A stretch of 64,000 nt of DNA. Source: Alistipes sp. (GTDB lineage Bacteria; Bacteroidota; Bacteroidia; Bacteroidales; Rikenellaceae). The stretch lies in NCBI GenBank assembly GCA_017398045.1, contig JAFQHI010000004.1, positions 25,362 to 89,361 of the forward strand. The letters are read 5' to 3'. Below the pieces are notes generated by a model. The model saw only the letters and a program-made list of their open reading frames with translations. It had not been told where the DNA came from and did not search any database. The position numbers were made by a program, and so were the translations under genes. Shown piece by piece: positions 18,188 through 26,608 of this stretch; the stretch's first letter is position 1; each line of letters begins with the position of its first letter.

Positions 18188-18967
18188 TTACTCCGATTTT
18201 TTCGCCTCCTGCCAAATGGCCTCCATCTCGTCGAGCGAGAGTTCGCGAAGCGATTTTCCACGTTTTTCGGCCGTCTCTTCAATCGTCGTAAAACGGTGCA
18301 GGAATTTCTTATTGGTTCGCTCCAGAGCCGATTCGGGGTCCACGCCATAAAGCCGGCAGGCGTTAATCAGCGCGAAGAACAGGTCGCCAAACTCGGCTTC
18401 GAGGTTGGCCTGATTACCGGCCTTCATCTCCGTCTCCACCTCGGCAACCTCCTCGCGTACCTTGTCCCAGACATCCTCCTTTTTCTCCCAATCGAAGCCC
18501 GCTCCGGCAGCCTTCTCGCCCATGCGGTAGGCCTTCACCATGGCCGGCAAGGAGGTCGGCACTCCGCCCAGCGTACCGCTCTTGCGATGCTTCTTTTTCA
18601 GTTTCAGGGCCTCCCAATTGGCCTTCACCTCTTCGGGCGTGTTGGCGTGGATATCGCCGTAGATATGCGGATGGCGATAAATCAGCTTGTCGCACAACGC
18701 ATTGGCCACATCGGCATAGTCGAAAGCTCCCTCCTCGTCGCCCAACTTCGAGTAAAAGACAACGTGCAACAGCAAATCGCCCAGCTCCTCCTTGATACCC
18801 TCCAGATTGTGGTCCGTAATGGCATCGGCCAGCTCGTAGGTCTCCTCGATGGTGTTGTTGCGCAACGTATCAAAGGTCTGCTTTCGGTCCCAGGGACACT
18901 CTCTACGCAAGGTATCCATCACCTCCAAAAGGCGGGCCGTAGCCTCCAATTTCTTCTCCATGGACAT
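18188..18967 (-). CDS. mazG: MazG nucleoside triphosphate pyrophosphohydrolase
   Basis: A 259-residue cytoplasmic enzyme that hydrolyses (d)NTPs to NMPs and PPi. Two MazG folds are present: LRRECPWDRKQTFDTLRNNTIEETYELADAI (~15-47) and WDKVREEVAEVETEMKAGNQANLEAEFGDLFFALINACR (~170-210), each with the Mg-binding ExxE...E(F/L)GDLL set. Length matches E. coli MazG (263). It starts at 18967 or the nearby ATG at 18961. It has its own promoter. Confidence 0.95.
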   Translation of the reverse strand: MSMEKKLEATARLLEVMDTLRRECPWDRKQTFDTLRNNTIEETYELADAITDHNLEGIKEELGDLLLHVVFYSKLGDEEGAFDYADVANALCDKLIYRHPHIYGDIHANTPEEVKANWEALKLKKKHRKSGTLGGVPTSLPAMVKAYRMGEKAAGAGFDWEKKEDVWDKVREEVAEVETEMKAGNQANLEAEFGDLFFALINACRLYGVDPESALERTNKKFLHRFTTIEETAEKRGKSLRELSLDEMEAIWQEAKKSE

Positions 18968-19011
18968 CGTTATTTTTTTATCTTTTAGTTTGCTTTTCAG
19001 GGTTTATCAAG

Positions 19012-19042
19012 CAAAGTTACATTTTTAGCAGAACTTTTCCAA
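19012..19042 (-). promoter_or_regulatory. Promoter of mazG
   Basis: On the minus strand, TTG (19040-19042), 20 bp, TAACTTTG (19012-19019), about 45 bp before the start. Confidence 0.65.
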
Positions 19043-19126
19043 TTTTGCACCCCTTTTTTCGGCGAGGTTTCGGTGAGTGGCCAAAAGCAGGGGGTGAAAC
19101 GCCTCAAAGCCTCACGCCCGCACAAA

Positions 19127-19157
19127 AAAAAGCGATTCCCCAAAATGAGGGAATCGC
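19127..19157 (-). terminator. Intrinsic terminator of pheT
   Basis: Stem GCGATTCCC/GGGAATCGC (19132-19140, 19149-19157) with an 8-base loop; on the minus strand it ends in a T-run. Confidence 0.85.
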
Positions 19158-19185
19158 CTTTACATATTATATAATAGATGCGGAC

Positions 19186-21651
19186 CTACGAGCGAACCAC
19201 GGCTCCGCACTTCTGCTCGAATTGGCGTTGCAGGTTCGACATCACGCGCTCGATGGTCTTTTCATCCAACGTGCGGCTCTTATCCTCCAGCAGGAAGCTC
19301 AACGCATACGATTTCTTACCTGCGGGCAGTTTGTCACCCTCGTAAATATCGAACAGTGCGACACGCTTCAGGAGTTTGCGCTCGCTCTGGAGAGCCACCT
19401 CGCGGAGTTGCGCAAAGCTTACCGAGCGGTCAACAAGCAGGGCCAAATCGCGCTTCACCTCGGGGAACTTCGAAAGCTCCTCGGCCTGGATACGATGCTT
19501 CTTCGTACTCTTGACCAAGAGGTCGAAATTCAGCTCCATGTAGTAAACCTCCTGCTTCACGTCGAGCTTCTTTCTGAGTTTTGCACTCACTACACCGATT
19601 TCGAGCAGGCGTTTCCCGTTCATCTGCACCTCGACAGCCTCACCGTAGAGGTCGCTCTTGAGCGGCTCACACTTCAGGGAGTAGATATCCTGACCGAAAC
19701 GCTTCAGCAATTTCTCGGCCATGGCACGCAGGGTGAAGAACGAGGCCTTCATCGGCTTCGTGTCCCACGACTGCGGCACGGCTACACCCGTCACGGCCAT
19801 CGCCAGGCGATACTCCTCGCTGTAGGCCGCCAAGGGATTCTCCTCGGTCGAACGCTCGGCATTGTAGAAATAGCAGTTACCGAACTCGTAGAGTTTCAAA
19901 TCGCCGTGCTTGTGGTTGATGTTCAGGGCCATCGCCTCCAGCATATTGAAGAGCAGCGTCTGACGCATCACATTCAAATCGGCACTCAGCGGATTCATGA
20001 TTTTTACGCAGTTTTCCGCCTTGTAGCTCTCCAGACCCTCGTAGTAGGCCGCCTTGGTGAGCGAGTTGGACATAATCTCCGTATAGCCGTTCGCGGTCAG
20101 GTAGTCGGCCGCCATGTTCATCAACTTCGTGCGGTCGGGACGCGGTGCATACGAAAGGGTCGAGCGTACCTGCTGCGGAATCTCGATGTTGTTGTAACCA
20201 TAGATGCGCAGGACATCCTCCACGAGGTCGGCCTCACGCTGTACATCGACGCGGTAGGGCGGTACGGCCACAGTCAAAACACCGTTCTCCTCCTTCAGAA
20301 TCTTCACCTCGAGAGCCTCCAAAATCGTGCGCACGGTTGCCTCGGGAATCTCCTTGCCGGCCAACATCGTCAGACGACGAAGCGAGAAGTCGAATACAAA
20401 ATCCTCGGCCGGTGCATCGCACACATCGACCACCTCGGAGGAGATTTTACCACCGGCCAGCTCCTTCATCAACAGGGCGGCACGCTTCAGGGCGAAGAGC
20501 TGCATACGGGGGTCCACGCCACGCTCAAAGCGGAACGAAGAGTCGGTATTCAGGCCGAAACGCTTGGCCGTCTTACGCACCCAGACGGGGTTGAAATAGG
20601 CACTCTCCAAGAAGACATTGACCGTCTCGTCGCTCACGCCCGAATCCAGACCGCCAAAGACGCCACCGATGCACATCGGACGCTCGGCGGAGCAAATCAT
20701 CAAATCCTTCTCGGTGAGCTTGCGCTCCACGCCATCGAGCGTCACGAAGGACGTACCCTCCGCGCAGGTGCGGACAACCACCTCATTTCCCTCAATCTTA
20801 TCGGCATCGAAGGCGTGCAGGGGCTGACCCAGCTCGAAGAGGACAAAATTCGTGATATCGACCAGGTTGTTCTTCGGGTTGATGCCGGCTGCACGCAGGG
20901 CATTCTGCATCCACTCGGGCGAGGGGGCAATTTTGCAACCCGTCACCGTGACGCCCGTATAGCGCGGTGCAGCCTCCTTGTTCTCAACCGTCACCTTGAT
21001 TTCGAGGTCGTGGTTATCGACCTTGAACTCCTCGACCGAAGGCCATACCAGTTCGGCCGGCATATTGTTGGCCTTGAGGTAGGCGTAGAGGTCACGCGCC
21101 ACACCGATATGCGATGCGGCATCCACGCGGTTGGGCGTCAGACCTACGACAATCAGGTAATCGTCCTCGATGTGCAGATACTCCTTGGCCGTCGTGCCGA
21201 CTACGGCATCGGCCGGAAGCTCCATGATGCCGTCGTGCGACGAGCCGATACCCAGCTCATCCTCGGCACACAACATACCGAGCGACTCGACACCGCGAAT
21301 CTTCGAGCGTTTGATTTTGAACTCCTCGTCGCCACCGTTGGGGTAGAGTACCGTACCCACCGTAGCGCAGAGGACCTTCAGCCCCTGACGGCAGTTCGGC
21401 GCACCGCAGACAATGCCCAGCGGAGCCTCACCGCCCACATCGACGGTCGTGATGTGGAGGTGGTCCGAATCGGGATGCTCGACGCAGGTCAGCACCTCAC
21501 CGACTACGACACCTTGCAGACCGCCCTTGATGGTTTCGATTTTCTCGAAGCCCTCGACCTCCAGGCCGATATCGGTCAAAATTTTAGCAATCTCCTCGGC
21601 CGAAAGGTCGGTCTTGAGATAGCGTTTGAGCCAATTGTAGGAAATATTCAT
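19186..21651 (-). CDS. pheT: Phenylalanyl-tRNA synthetase beta subunit
   Basis: An 821-residue beta chain of the (alpha-beta)2 enzyme. It begins MNISYNWLKRYL; the N-terminal tRNA-binding EMAP-like domain is at ~40-150 (VVGEVLTCVEHPDSDHLHITTVDVGG), followed by B3/B4 and B5 editing/structural domains and a C-terminal anticodon-binding (FDX-ACB) domain (FPEVKRDLALLVDRSVSFAQLRE). Length is typical. The upstream in-frame extension is Phe-rich but overlaps the likely promoter and is not used. pheS is not adjacent. A terminator follows closely. Confidence 0.96.
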   Translation of the reverse strand: MNISYNWLKRYLKTDLSAEEIAKILTDIGLEVEGFEKIETIKGGLQGVVVGEVLTCVEHPDSDHLHITTVDVGGEAPLGIVCGAPNCRQGLKVLCATVGTVLYPNGGDEEFKIKRSKIRGVESLGMLCAEDELGIGSSHDGIMELPADAVVGTTAKEYLHIEDDYLIVVGLTPNRVDAASHIGVARDLYAYLKANNMPAELVWPSVEEFKVDNHDLEIKVTVENKEAAPRYTGVTVTGCKIAPSPEWMQNALRAAGINPKNNLVDITNFVLFELGQPLHAFDADKIEGNEVVVRTCAEGTSFVTLDGVERKLTEKDLMICSAERPMCIGGVFGGLDSGVSDETVNVFLESAYFNPVWVRKTAKRFGLNTDSSFRFERGVDPRMQLFALKRAALLMKELAGGKISSEVVDVCDAPAEDFVFDFSLRRLTMLAGKEIPEATVRTILEALEVKILKEENGVLTVAVPPYRVDVQREADLVEDVLRIYGYNNIEIPQQVRSTLSYAPRPDRTKLMNMAADYLTANGYTEIMSNSLTKAAYYEGLESYKAENCVKIMNPLSADLNVMRQTLLFNMLEAMALNINHKHGDLKLYEFGNCYFYNAERSTEENPLAAYSEEYRLAMAVTGVAVPQSWDTKPMKASFFTLRAMAEKLLKRFGQDIYSLKCEPLKSDLYGEAVEVQMNGKRLLEIGVVSAKLRKKLDVKQEVYYMELNFDLLVKSTKKHRIQAEELSKFPEVKRDLALLVDRSVSFAQLREVALQSERKLLKRVALFDIYEGDKLPAGKKSYALSFLLEDKSRTLDEKTIERVMSNLQRQFEQKCGAVVRS

Positions 21652-21750
21652 ATCGTTCTGTTTTTGTATTTGCGTTGAAAAAGCGCGTAAAGATACAAAA
21701 AAGAATCGAGAAAACAGCACGCAAAGTTAAAACTTTGCATCCCGACAAAA

Positions 21751-21787
21751 AAATGAGGGCGTCGGCCACAAAACCGACACCCTCATA
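21751..21787 (-). terminator. Intrinsic terminator of trpB2
   Basis: Arms TGAGGGCGTCGG (21756-21767) and CCGACACCCTCA (21776-21787), pairing except for one C-A mismatch, loop of 8. On the minus strand a T-run follows. Just beyond lies the palindrome GCAAAGTT-AA-AACTTTGC (21723-21740). Confidence 0.8.
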
Positions 21788-21809
21788 GCGTCTTAAACGG
21801 GCGAAAAGC

Positions 21810-23171
21810 CTACATAATCGGCTCCAACATCTGCACCGTGCGCATAATCTCCTCATCGGAGGGGACATAATCCTGCAAATGACCGCCCAGATACTGCTCG
21901 TAGGCGTAGAGGTCGATGGTTCCGTGGCCCGACAGGTTGAAGAGAATCGTCCGCTCGCGTCCCTCGATTTTGGCACGCAACGCCTCTCGAATGGCCACCG
22001 CAATGGCGTGGGTCGATTCTGGGGCGGGGATGATGCCCTCGGTTTGGGCAAACAGCACACCGGCACGCATCGTCTCGGTCTGTGCAACCGACTGTGCCTC
22101 AATCGAACCCTCGTGCAAGAGCTGGCTGATGATGGCACCTGCACCGTGGTAACGCAAACCACCTGCATGGATGGCCGAAGGCTGGAATTCGTGGCCGAGC
22201 GTGTACATCGGAATCAGGGGCGTATAACCCGAGAAGTCGCCAATATCGTATTGGAAGACACCGCGCGTCAGTTTCGGACAACTTTCCGGCTCGACCGCAA
22301 CGATGCGGGTCTTTTTACCCTCGCAGAAATTACCGCGCAGGAAGGGGAAGGCGATGCCGCCAAAGTTGCTACCGCCACCGATGCAACCAATCACCACATC
22401 GGCCTCGGCATCAGCCATCTGCATCTGCAACAACGCCTCCTCACCGGTGATGGTCTGGTGCAGCAGCACGTGGTTCATCACACTACCCAGACAGTAGCGC
22501 GTTCCGGTGGGGTCCTCCAAGGCACGCTCGACGGCCTCCGAAATGGCCAGACCAAGGCTTCCGGGCGTATGGGGGTCGGCCATGCGGGCGGCTCGTCCCG
22601 AGGGGGTCAGCGTGGTAGGCGAGGCGTAGCACTCCGCACCCCACGTATTCATCATCAGGCGACGATAGGGCTTTTGGTCGTAGCTCACGCGCACCATAAA
22701 GACCTCGACATCGAGGCCGAAATGGTTACCGGCAAACGAAAGGGCCGAACCCCATTGACCGGCTCCGGTCTCGGTCGTCAGGCGACGAATACCCTGCTTA
22801 TAGTTGTAGTAGGCCTGCGGCACGGCACTGTTCGGTTTGTGCGACCCGACGGGCGAAACGCCCTCGTTCTTAAAGAAGATTTTGGCCGGCGTATCGAGTG
22901 CCTTCTCCAGCCCCACGGCACGTACCAAGGGGGCGGGACGCCAGATGCGGTAAATCTCCTGCACCTCCTCCGGAATCTCGATATAACGCTCCGTAGAAAG
23001 CTCCTGACGCGCCAACTCATCGGCCAGAATCACGCGCAGGTCATCTTCCGTGATTGGTTGGCGCGTTTTGGGGTTGAGGTAGGGGCGCGGACGGGTGGGC
23101 ATATCGGCCACCAGGTTATACCACGCTGTCGGCATCTGGTTTTCGGGCAGGATAAATTTCTTGGTCTTCAT
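21810..23171 (-). CDS. trpB2: Tryptophan synthase beta chain, TrpB2 type
   Basis: A 453-residue PLP enzyme that condenses indole and L-serine into L-tryptophan. The start at 23171 (MKTKKFILPENQMPTAWYN) fits TrpB2 proteins, which have a longer N-terminus than TrpB1. The Schiff-base Lys112 lies in GSHKPNSA, and the phosphate-binding loop GCIGGGSNFGG is present. No trpA or other trp genes flank it and a terminator follows, so it stands alone. Stand-alone TrpB2 is usually taken as an indole-salvage enzyme. Its 200-base leader carries a full Trp attenuator (23217-23340), so it is evidently regulated by Trp supply. Confidence 0.94.
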   Translation of the reverse strand: MKTKKFILPENQMPTAWYNLVADMPTRPRPYLNPKTRQPITEDDLRVILADELARQELSTERYIEIPEEVQEIYRIWRPAPLVRAVGLEKALDTPAKIFFKNEGVSPVGSHKPNSAVPQAYYNYKQGIRRLTTETGAGQWGSALSFAGNHFGLDVEVFMVRVSYDQKPYRRLMMNTWGAECYASPTTLTPSGRAARMADPHTPGSLGLAISEAVERALEDPTGTRYCLGSVMNHVLLHQTITGEEALLQMQMADAEADVVIGCIGGGSNFGGIAFPFLRGNFCEGKKTRIVAVEPESCPKLTRGVFQYDIGDFSGYTPLIPMYTLGHEFQPSAIHAGGLRYHGAGAIISQLLHEGSIEAQSVAQTETMRAGVLFAQTEGIIPAPESTHAIAVAIREALRAKIEGRERTILFNLSGHGTIDLYAYEQYLGGHLQDYVPSDEEIMRTVQMLEPIM

Positions 23172-23216
23172 CACACAAAGTTTTTTAGGGGGGATGTTTC
23201 GGTTTGTTTGCTCTTC

Positions 23217-23256
23217 AAAAAAAAAGAACCGTTGCCTACTTTTCGTAAACAACGGT
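23217..23256 (-). terminator. Attenuator terminator in the trpB2 leader
   Basis: On the minus strand, ACCGTTG (23250-23256) and CAACGGT (23228-23234) form a 7-bp stem, extended by TAC/GTA across a 2x2 internal loop with a GAAAA loop, followed by TTCTTTTTTTTTG. It lies 46-85 bp before the trpB2 ATG, inside its own 5' leader. The 11 bases CGTTGTTTACG (23244-23254) can instead pair with CGTGAACAATG (23297-23307), giving a mutually exclusive antiterminator. Confidence 0.88.
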
Positions 23257-23295
23257 GCTTGTATCGGGTCGGTTTCATACACGGCTCAATGGCCC

Positions 23296-23340
23296 TCATT
23301 GTTCACGAGAGAGAAGCGGACGCCACCACCAAGCCTGCAT
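23296..23340 (-). CDS. trp leader peptide with three tandem Trp codons
   Basis: A 14-codon reading frame, MQAWWWRPLLSREQ-stop, ATG at 23340, TGG TGG TGG at 23331-23323 and TGA at 23298-23296. It lies about 40 bp after the trpB2 promoter and 40 bp before the intrinsic terminator. The antiterminator segment (23297-23307) overlaps the last codons and stop codon. A ribosome stalled on the Trp codons would leave that segment free; a ribosome at the stop codon would cover it and let the terminator form. This is the geometry of classical ribosome-mediated Trp attenuation. Trp is a rare residue, so three in a row at this spot is very unlikely by chance. Confidence 0.9.
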   Translation of the reverse strand: MQAWWWRPLLSREQ

Positions 23341-23379
23341 AAAACTGTTCGAAGTCATCTTGCGTTTTCTTTGTTATTG

Positions 23380-23411
23380 CAAATATAGCACATCGCGGGC
23401 TAATCTGCAAG
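23380..23411 (-). promoter_or_regulatory. Promoter of the trpB2 attenuator-trpB2 transcript
   Basis: On the minus strand, CTTG (23408-23411), 20 bp, TATATTTG (23380-23387). It starts about 40 bases before the leader peptide ATG and gives a leader of about 200 bases. Confidence 0.75.
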
Positions 23412-23440
23412 AAAAATCTGCTCTAATTTTACGATAGAGC
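23411..23440 (-). terminator. Probable terminator of the upstream lipoprotein gene
   Basis: Stem GCTCTA/TAGAGC (23420-23425, 23435-23440) with a 9-base loop, then a short T-run (GATTTTTC) on the minus strand. It abuts the trpB2 promoter. Confidence 0.55.
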
Positions 23441-23454
23441 CGCCCTGCAACGCT

Positions 23455-24036
23455 TTAATCGTTATCCTCGACATCGTAGCCGCCATTCGGGTCGCGCTTG
23501 ACGACATAGGCAAAGGTGCGGTTCCACAGAGCCAGCTCCGCCTTCAGTGCAGCCTCGAAGGTCTCGGGCGACGAGCTGTCGTAGGGTAGGGTTACGCTGT
23601 GACGCTCCACATCGGGCGTCTCCATCCAATGCACCTTGCCGTCCGACTGGTACTCCTTAAACTCCTCCATGCGGGTCACCTGCAACGTGTAGCTCGCCTT
23701 ATCGTAATTGACATCGGCCTTGGGGGTCACACTGACCTGAATCGAGAAATCGGCCGGCAGGGTGGTCGCACTCATCTGCTTCACCCACTTGGTAGTGGTG
23801 AGCGTTTCGGTCACGGGGGCCACCACACCCTCGGCATTCGCCTCCTCGTAGCTGAAGCTGATGTCGGCCACCTTCAAAACATCGTCGCTCACCTCATAGG
23901 TAAAGGTCAGCTCCATCTTTTCGAAGTCATACTGCTTGCCCGCGTCGTCGGACGAATCACACGCCACGACCACGACCGTAGCCACAAGCATCACCACGCA
24001 GGCCAAAAAGGCACTTTTCCATACATTTCTTTTCAT
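23455..24036 (-). CDS. Hypothetical lipoprotein
   Basis: A 193-residue protein with a lipoprotein signal: basic start, long hydrophobic run and Cys26 in VVVVACDSSDD. The acidic SSDD after the Cys resembles the Bacteroidota lipoprotein export signal, so it may be surface-exposed. The rest is beta-rich (MELTFTYEVSDDVLKVADISFSY) with no recognised catalytic motif. The start at 24036 is chosen because the signal peptide begins there. It is divergent from the NigD-like lipoprotein gene; the shared intergenic region is 194 bp. Confidence 0.72.
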   Translation of the reverse strand: MKRNVWKSAFLACVVMLVATVVVVACDSSDDAGKQYDFEKMELTFTYEVSDDVLKVADISFSYEEANAEGVVAPVTETLTTTKWVKQMSATTLPADFSIQVSVTPKADVNYDKASYTLQVTRMEEFKEYQSDGKVHWMETPDVERHSVTLPYDSSSPETFEAALKAELALWNRTFAYVVKRDPNGGYDVEDND

Positions 24037-24159
24037 ACGCTGTAACAAATTAAGTATTGCAACCACTCGTTGTGCAAATATCGGGCAAAAGCAACCTCCG
24101 CGGATATGTTAATTCTACATTAAATCGGTCAAGACGGCACATAATCCCAAAACTTTCGC

Positions 24160-24167
24160 TATCTTTG
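24160..24167 (+). promoter_or_regulatory. Promoter -7 box of the NigD-like gene
   Basis: TATCTTTG, 64 bp before the ATG at 24231; no clear TTTG partner. Confidence 0.6.
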
Positions 24168-24230
24168 CACGCGAAAACGGGGCATACATCCGTTTATTGG
24201 GAGAAAACAATTAAAAACAATAGAAACGCT

Positions 24231-24941
24231 ATGAAGAAATTTGCATTTTTGATGATGGGTCTCATCGCAGCATTTACGATGACGGCCTGCATTGATTCGG
24301 ATTCGGACTCGGATATGTACGAGGCTGCCGACTTCGGTAATGTCACGGGTCTTGCACCGCTGACCATTTCGACGGACACCTTCGGCACGCTCTACGTAGC
24401 CGATACGGATGCCGCTATTGCCGATTACAAGGACTACGAGTACGGCGACCGTCTGCTGCTCTATTTCAAGCAGCTCGTTGCAGCCGAGACGGGTCAGAAG
24501 ACCAACCAGATTAAGCTCTACGGCTTCATCAAGTTCGATGGTGGCGAGACCGCTACGCTCACCGAGGGTGAGGTGAACAACTACGGCGAACTCGATATCG
24601 ACATCTCGCGCAGTGGTACGTACTACGACCTGGTACACCTGACCAAGTCGGTACTCGATTTGCAGGTAATGATTAAGGGTACGAAGATTGAAGGCCACGA
24701 GGTAACGCTCGTGCTGGACGAGACGGACCCCACTACCGAGGATGGCTACCTGAAGTTGCAGCTCTGCCACTCGGCTCCCGAGTCGGAGTCGTCGGCCACG
24801 AAGTACGGCTATATGTACTACACCTTCGATATGGTTGAGTTCATGCCCTACATGGATGGCACGAAGGGTGTACAGTTTACGGCCGTGGGTCTGAATTCGA
24901 AGGACCCCGTCGAGCATAAGTTCGAGTGGCCCAAGATATAG
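24231..24941 (+). CDS. NigD-like lipoprotein
   Basis: A 236-residue lipoprotein: MKKFAFLMMGLIAAFTMTAC, Cys20, then IDSDSDSDMYEAADFG, an acidic run typical of surface-export signals. Its two-part beta-rich layout (an OB-like N-terminal part ending near RLLLYF, then a beta-sandwich with GHEVTLVLDETDPTTEDGYLKLQLCHSAPE) resembles Bacteroides NigD-like proteins. The start at 24231 is set by the signal peptide and the promoter. Function is unknown; NigD itself is immunity-like by old annotation only. A strong terminator follows. Confidence 0.7.
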   Translation: MKKFAFLMMGLIAAFTMTACIDSDSDSDMYEAADFGNVTGLAPLTISTDTFGTLYVADTDAAIADYKDYEYGDRLLLYFKQLVAAETGQKTNQIKLYGFIKFDGGETATLTEGEVNNYGELDIDISRSGTYYDLVHLTKSVLDLQVMIKGTKIEGHEVTLVLDETDPTTEDGYLKLQLCHSAPESESSATKYGYMYYTFDMVEFMPYMDGTKGVQFTAVGLNSKDPVEHKFEWPKI

Positions 24942-24972
24942 GGTCCCGAGCCTTGCAATCAACCAATCAAGA

Positions 24973-25008
24973 GAGGGTGTTCAACAAGTTTGGACACCCT
25001 CATTTTTT
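24973..25008 (+). terminator. Intrinsic terminator of the NigD-like gene
   Basis: Stem GAGGGTGT/ACACCCTC (24973-24980, 24994-25001), 13-base loop, then ATTTTTT. Confidence 0.85.
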
Positions 25009-25116
25009 CCCGAGTCGGTCCCACAAGAGCCATTTTGAAGCCCCTCGCAACGCGAAAAGCGGGGTCGGTCGGGGCATTTTTTAAGCCGTGGCAGGGCGTT
25101 TTCGGAAAATAAATCG

Positions 25117-25124
25117 TATCTTTG
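25117..25124 (+). promoter_or_regulatory. Promoter -7 box of the serine hydrolase gene
   Basis: TATCTTTG, 20 bases before the ATG at 25145, giving a very short leader. No good TTTG partner. Confidence 0.6.
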
Positions 25125-25144
25125 TGCCTAAACCCTGACTACCG

Positions 25145-26458
25145 ATGCAACGCTATAAACTTTTCATTGTTCTTGCAATGCTTATCGCCGGCCTGACGCT
25201 TACGATTCGCTCCTGCCAACCCGCCTCCACCGGCCATATTTTGACCGAAGAGGAGGAGATTCTCTACCGCCTGAACGACTCGATTCGTAACGCCTTCTGC
25301 GACTTCAAGGAGACCGAGCGCATGGAACGCTACATCCGCAACTGGATGGCCCGCTACAACATTCGCGGTGCGCAACTCGCCATCATGAACAACGAACGGC
25401 TCATTTACGCCAAGGGGTTCGGTTGGGCCGACCAGCAGGACAGCGTGGCACTCGAAGCGGGCGATATTCTGCGCATCGCCTCGGCCTCGAAACTCATCAC
25501 CGCCATCGGCATCATGAAGCTCTGCGAGGAGGGAAAACTCACGACCGACAGCCCCGTATTCGGTCCTCAAGGCATCCTAAACGATTCGATTTTCCTCGCC
25601 TATAAGGATAAACGTGTCCCGAAAATCACCGTACATCACCTCCTGAACCACACTTCGGGTTTCAGCCGTCGCATGGGCGACGCGATGTTTCGCTCGGCCG
25701 ACCTGATTCGCTGGACGGGGCGCAACCGCAAACTCACGGAAGATGAGGTGATTGCCTTCCAATTGGGGTTGCGTTTGAGGGATAATCCGGGCGGTTCGGC
25801 GCAATACTCGAATGTGGGTTATCTGGTGCTTTCGCGCGTGATTGAAGAGGCCTCGGGGATGACCTACGAGGATTATATCCGCAAACACGTGCTGGAGCCT
25901 GCGGGGTGCTACGATATGCAGATTGCCCGCAATTTCCACCACGAAAAACACCCCCGCGAGACAACCTATTACGGCCACGCACCCGAAGATTTAATCGAAT
26001 CGTATGACGGTTCGGGGTTGATGCGTCCGCGCGAGTATGGCGGCCACAACATCGAGGGGTTGCAGGGGGCAGGTGCGTGGGTATGCTCGGCCGCCGAGCT
26101 GTTGCGCCTGGTGGCCTCGATTGATGGTCGGGAGGGCGTACCCGATATTTTGACCAAGGAGAGCATCCAAAAGATGACCACCACCCTCCGCAAGGGCGAC
26201 TTTCCCTACGGCTGGGCGCGTATGCAGGCCAAGGGTGGGGTATTGACCCGCACAGGTACCATGTCCGGCACGTCGGCCTACATCAAAAGCCGCCCGGGAG
26301 GAATTAGTTACGTACTGATTACCAACACATCGAGCTACCGCGGAGCTTCGTTTACGAACCGCATCGGACAGATGGTCGATAACGCCCTGACCCGCGTCAA
26401 AGAGTGGCCCAAAACGGTCGATTTGTTCAACGAAACACCGAAGAATGTGGCGAATTAA
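25145..26458 (+). CDS. Serine hydrolase of the class C beta-lactamase fold
   Basis: A 437-residue exported protein. A hydrophobic N-terminus (residues 5-20) ends in TIRSCQPAS, so Cys24 may be lipidated although the lipobox is atypical. The beta-lactamase/D-Ala-D-Ala carboxypeptidase-like domain has SxxK as Ser113-Ala-Ser-Lys116, YxN as Tyr221-Ser-Asn223, and a third box RTG (TRTGTMSGT) in place of KTG. The EstB/PBP4*-type family covers esterases and peptidases; a lactamase role is not implied. It stands alone between its promoter and a shared terminator. Confidence 0.85.
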   Translation: MQRYKLFIVLAMLIAGLTLTIRSCQPASTGHILTEEEEILYRLNDSIRNAFCDFKETERMERYIRNWMARYNIRGAQLAIMNNERLIYAKGFGWADQQDSVALEAGDILRIASASKLITAIGIMKLCEEGKLTTDSPVFGPQGILNDSIFLAYKDKRVPKITVHHLLNHTSGFSRRMGDAMFRSADLIRWTGRNRKLTEDEVIAFQLGLRLRDNPGGSAQYSNVGYLVLSRVIEEASGMTYEDYIRKHVLEPAGCYDMQIARNFHHEKHPRETTYYGHAPEDLIESYDGSGLMRPREYGGHNIEGLQGAGAWVCSAAELLRLVASIDGREGVPDILTKESIQKMTTTLRKGDFPYGWARMQAKGGVLTRTGTMSGTSAYIKSRPGGISYVLITNTSSYRGASFTNRIGQMVDNALTRVKEWPKTVDLFNETPKNVAN

Positions 26459-26608
26459 AAGTTGAAAGTTGAGAGTTGAAAGTTAAAAGTTAGCTCTACA
26501 AAAAGGGAGATAGCCAACGGTTCAGGCTATCTCCCATAATTTTTGTTGAGCGGATGAAAGCACAAAAAAAACTTTCAACTCTCAACTTTCAACTCTCAAC
26601 TTTCAACT
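26457..26608. repeat. Inverted AGTTGAAAGTTGAGAG word tracts flanking a terminator
   Basis: A tract of AGTTGAAAGTTGAGAG words (26457-26492) and its reverse complement ACTTTCAACTCTCAAC (26571-26608) face each other across the terminator between two convergent genes. Each tract therefore has the same orientation relative to the gene it follows. Confidence 0.85.
26505..26542. terminator. Shared intrinsic terminator
   Basis: 11-bp stem GGGAGATAGCC/GGCTATCTCCC (26505-26515, 26525-26535), loop of 9, A-run before and AATTTTTG after. Serves the serine hydrolase gene and, in reverse, the DMT transporter gene. Confidence 0.85.

Noticed and set aside
19045-21678. 877-codon plus-strand frame opposite pheT, and similar long antisense frames opposite other genes
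   Set aside because: They mirror codon bias of the true genes, lack family motifs and run against clear synthetase, SusC and barrel genes.
21652-21720. Phe-rich frame (FSRFFFV) upstream of pheT, possible Phe leader peptide
   Set aside because: It is in frame with pheT and has no stop codon, starts at GTG, overlaps the likely promoter region (TATCTTTA at 21688-21695) and has no terminator after it. The Phe codons come from a T-rich stretch.
26457-26608. Invertible DNA switch (promoter flip) at the inverted word tracts
   Set aside because: The arms are degenerate low-complexity words, the interior holds only a terminator and no promoter, and no invertase gene is nearby.
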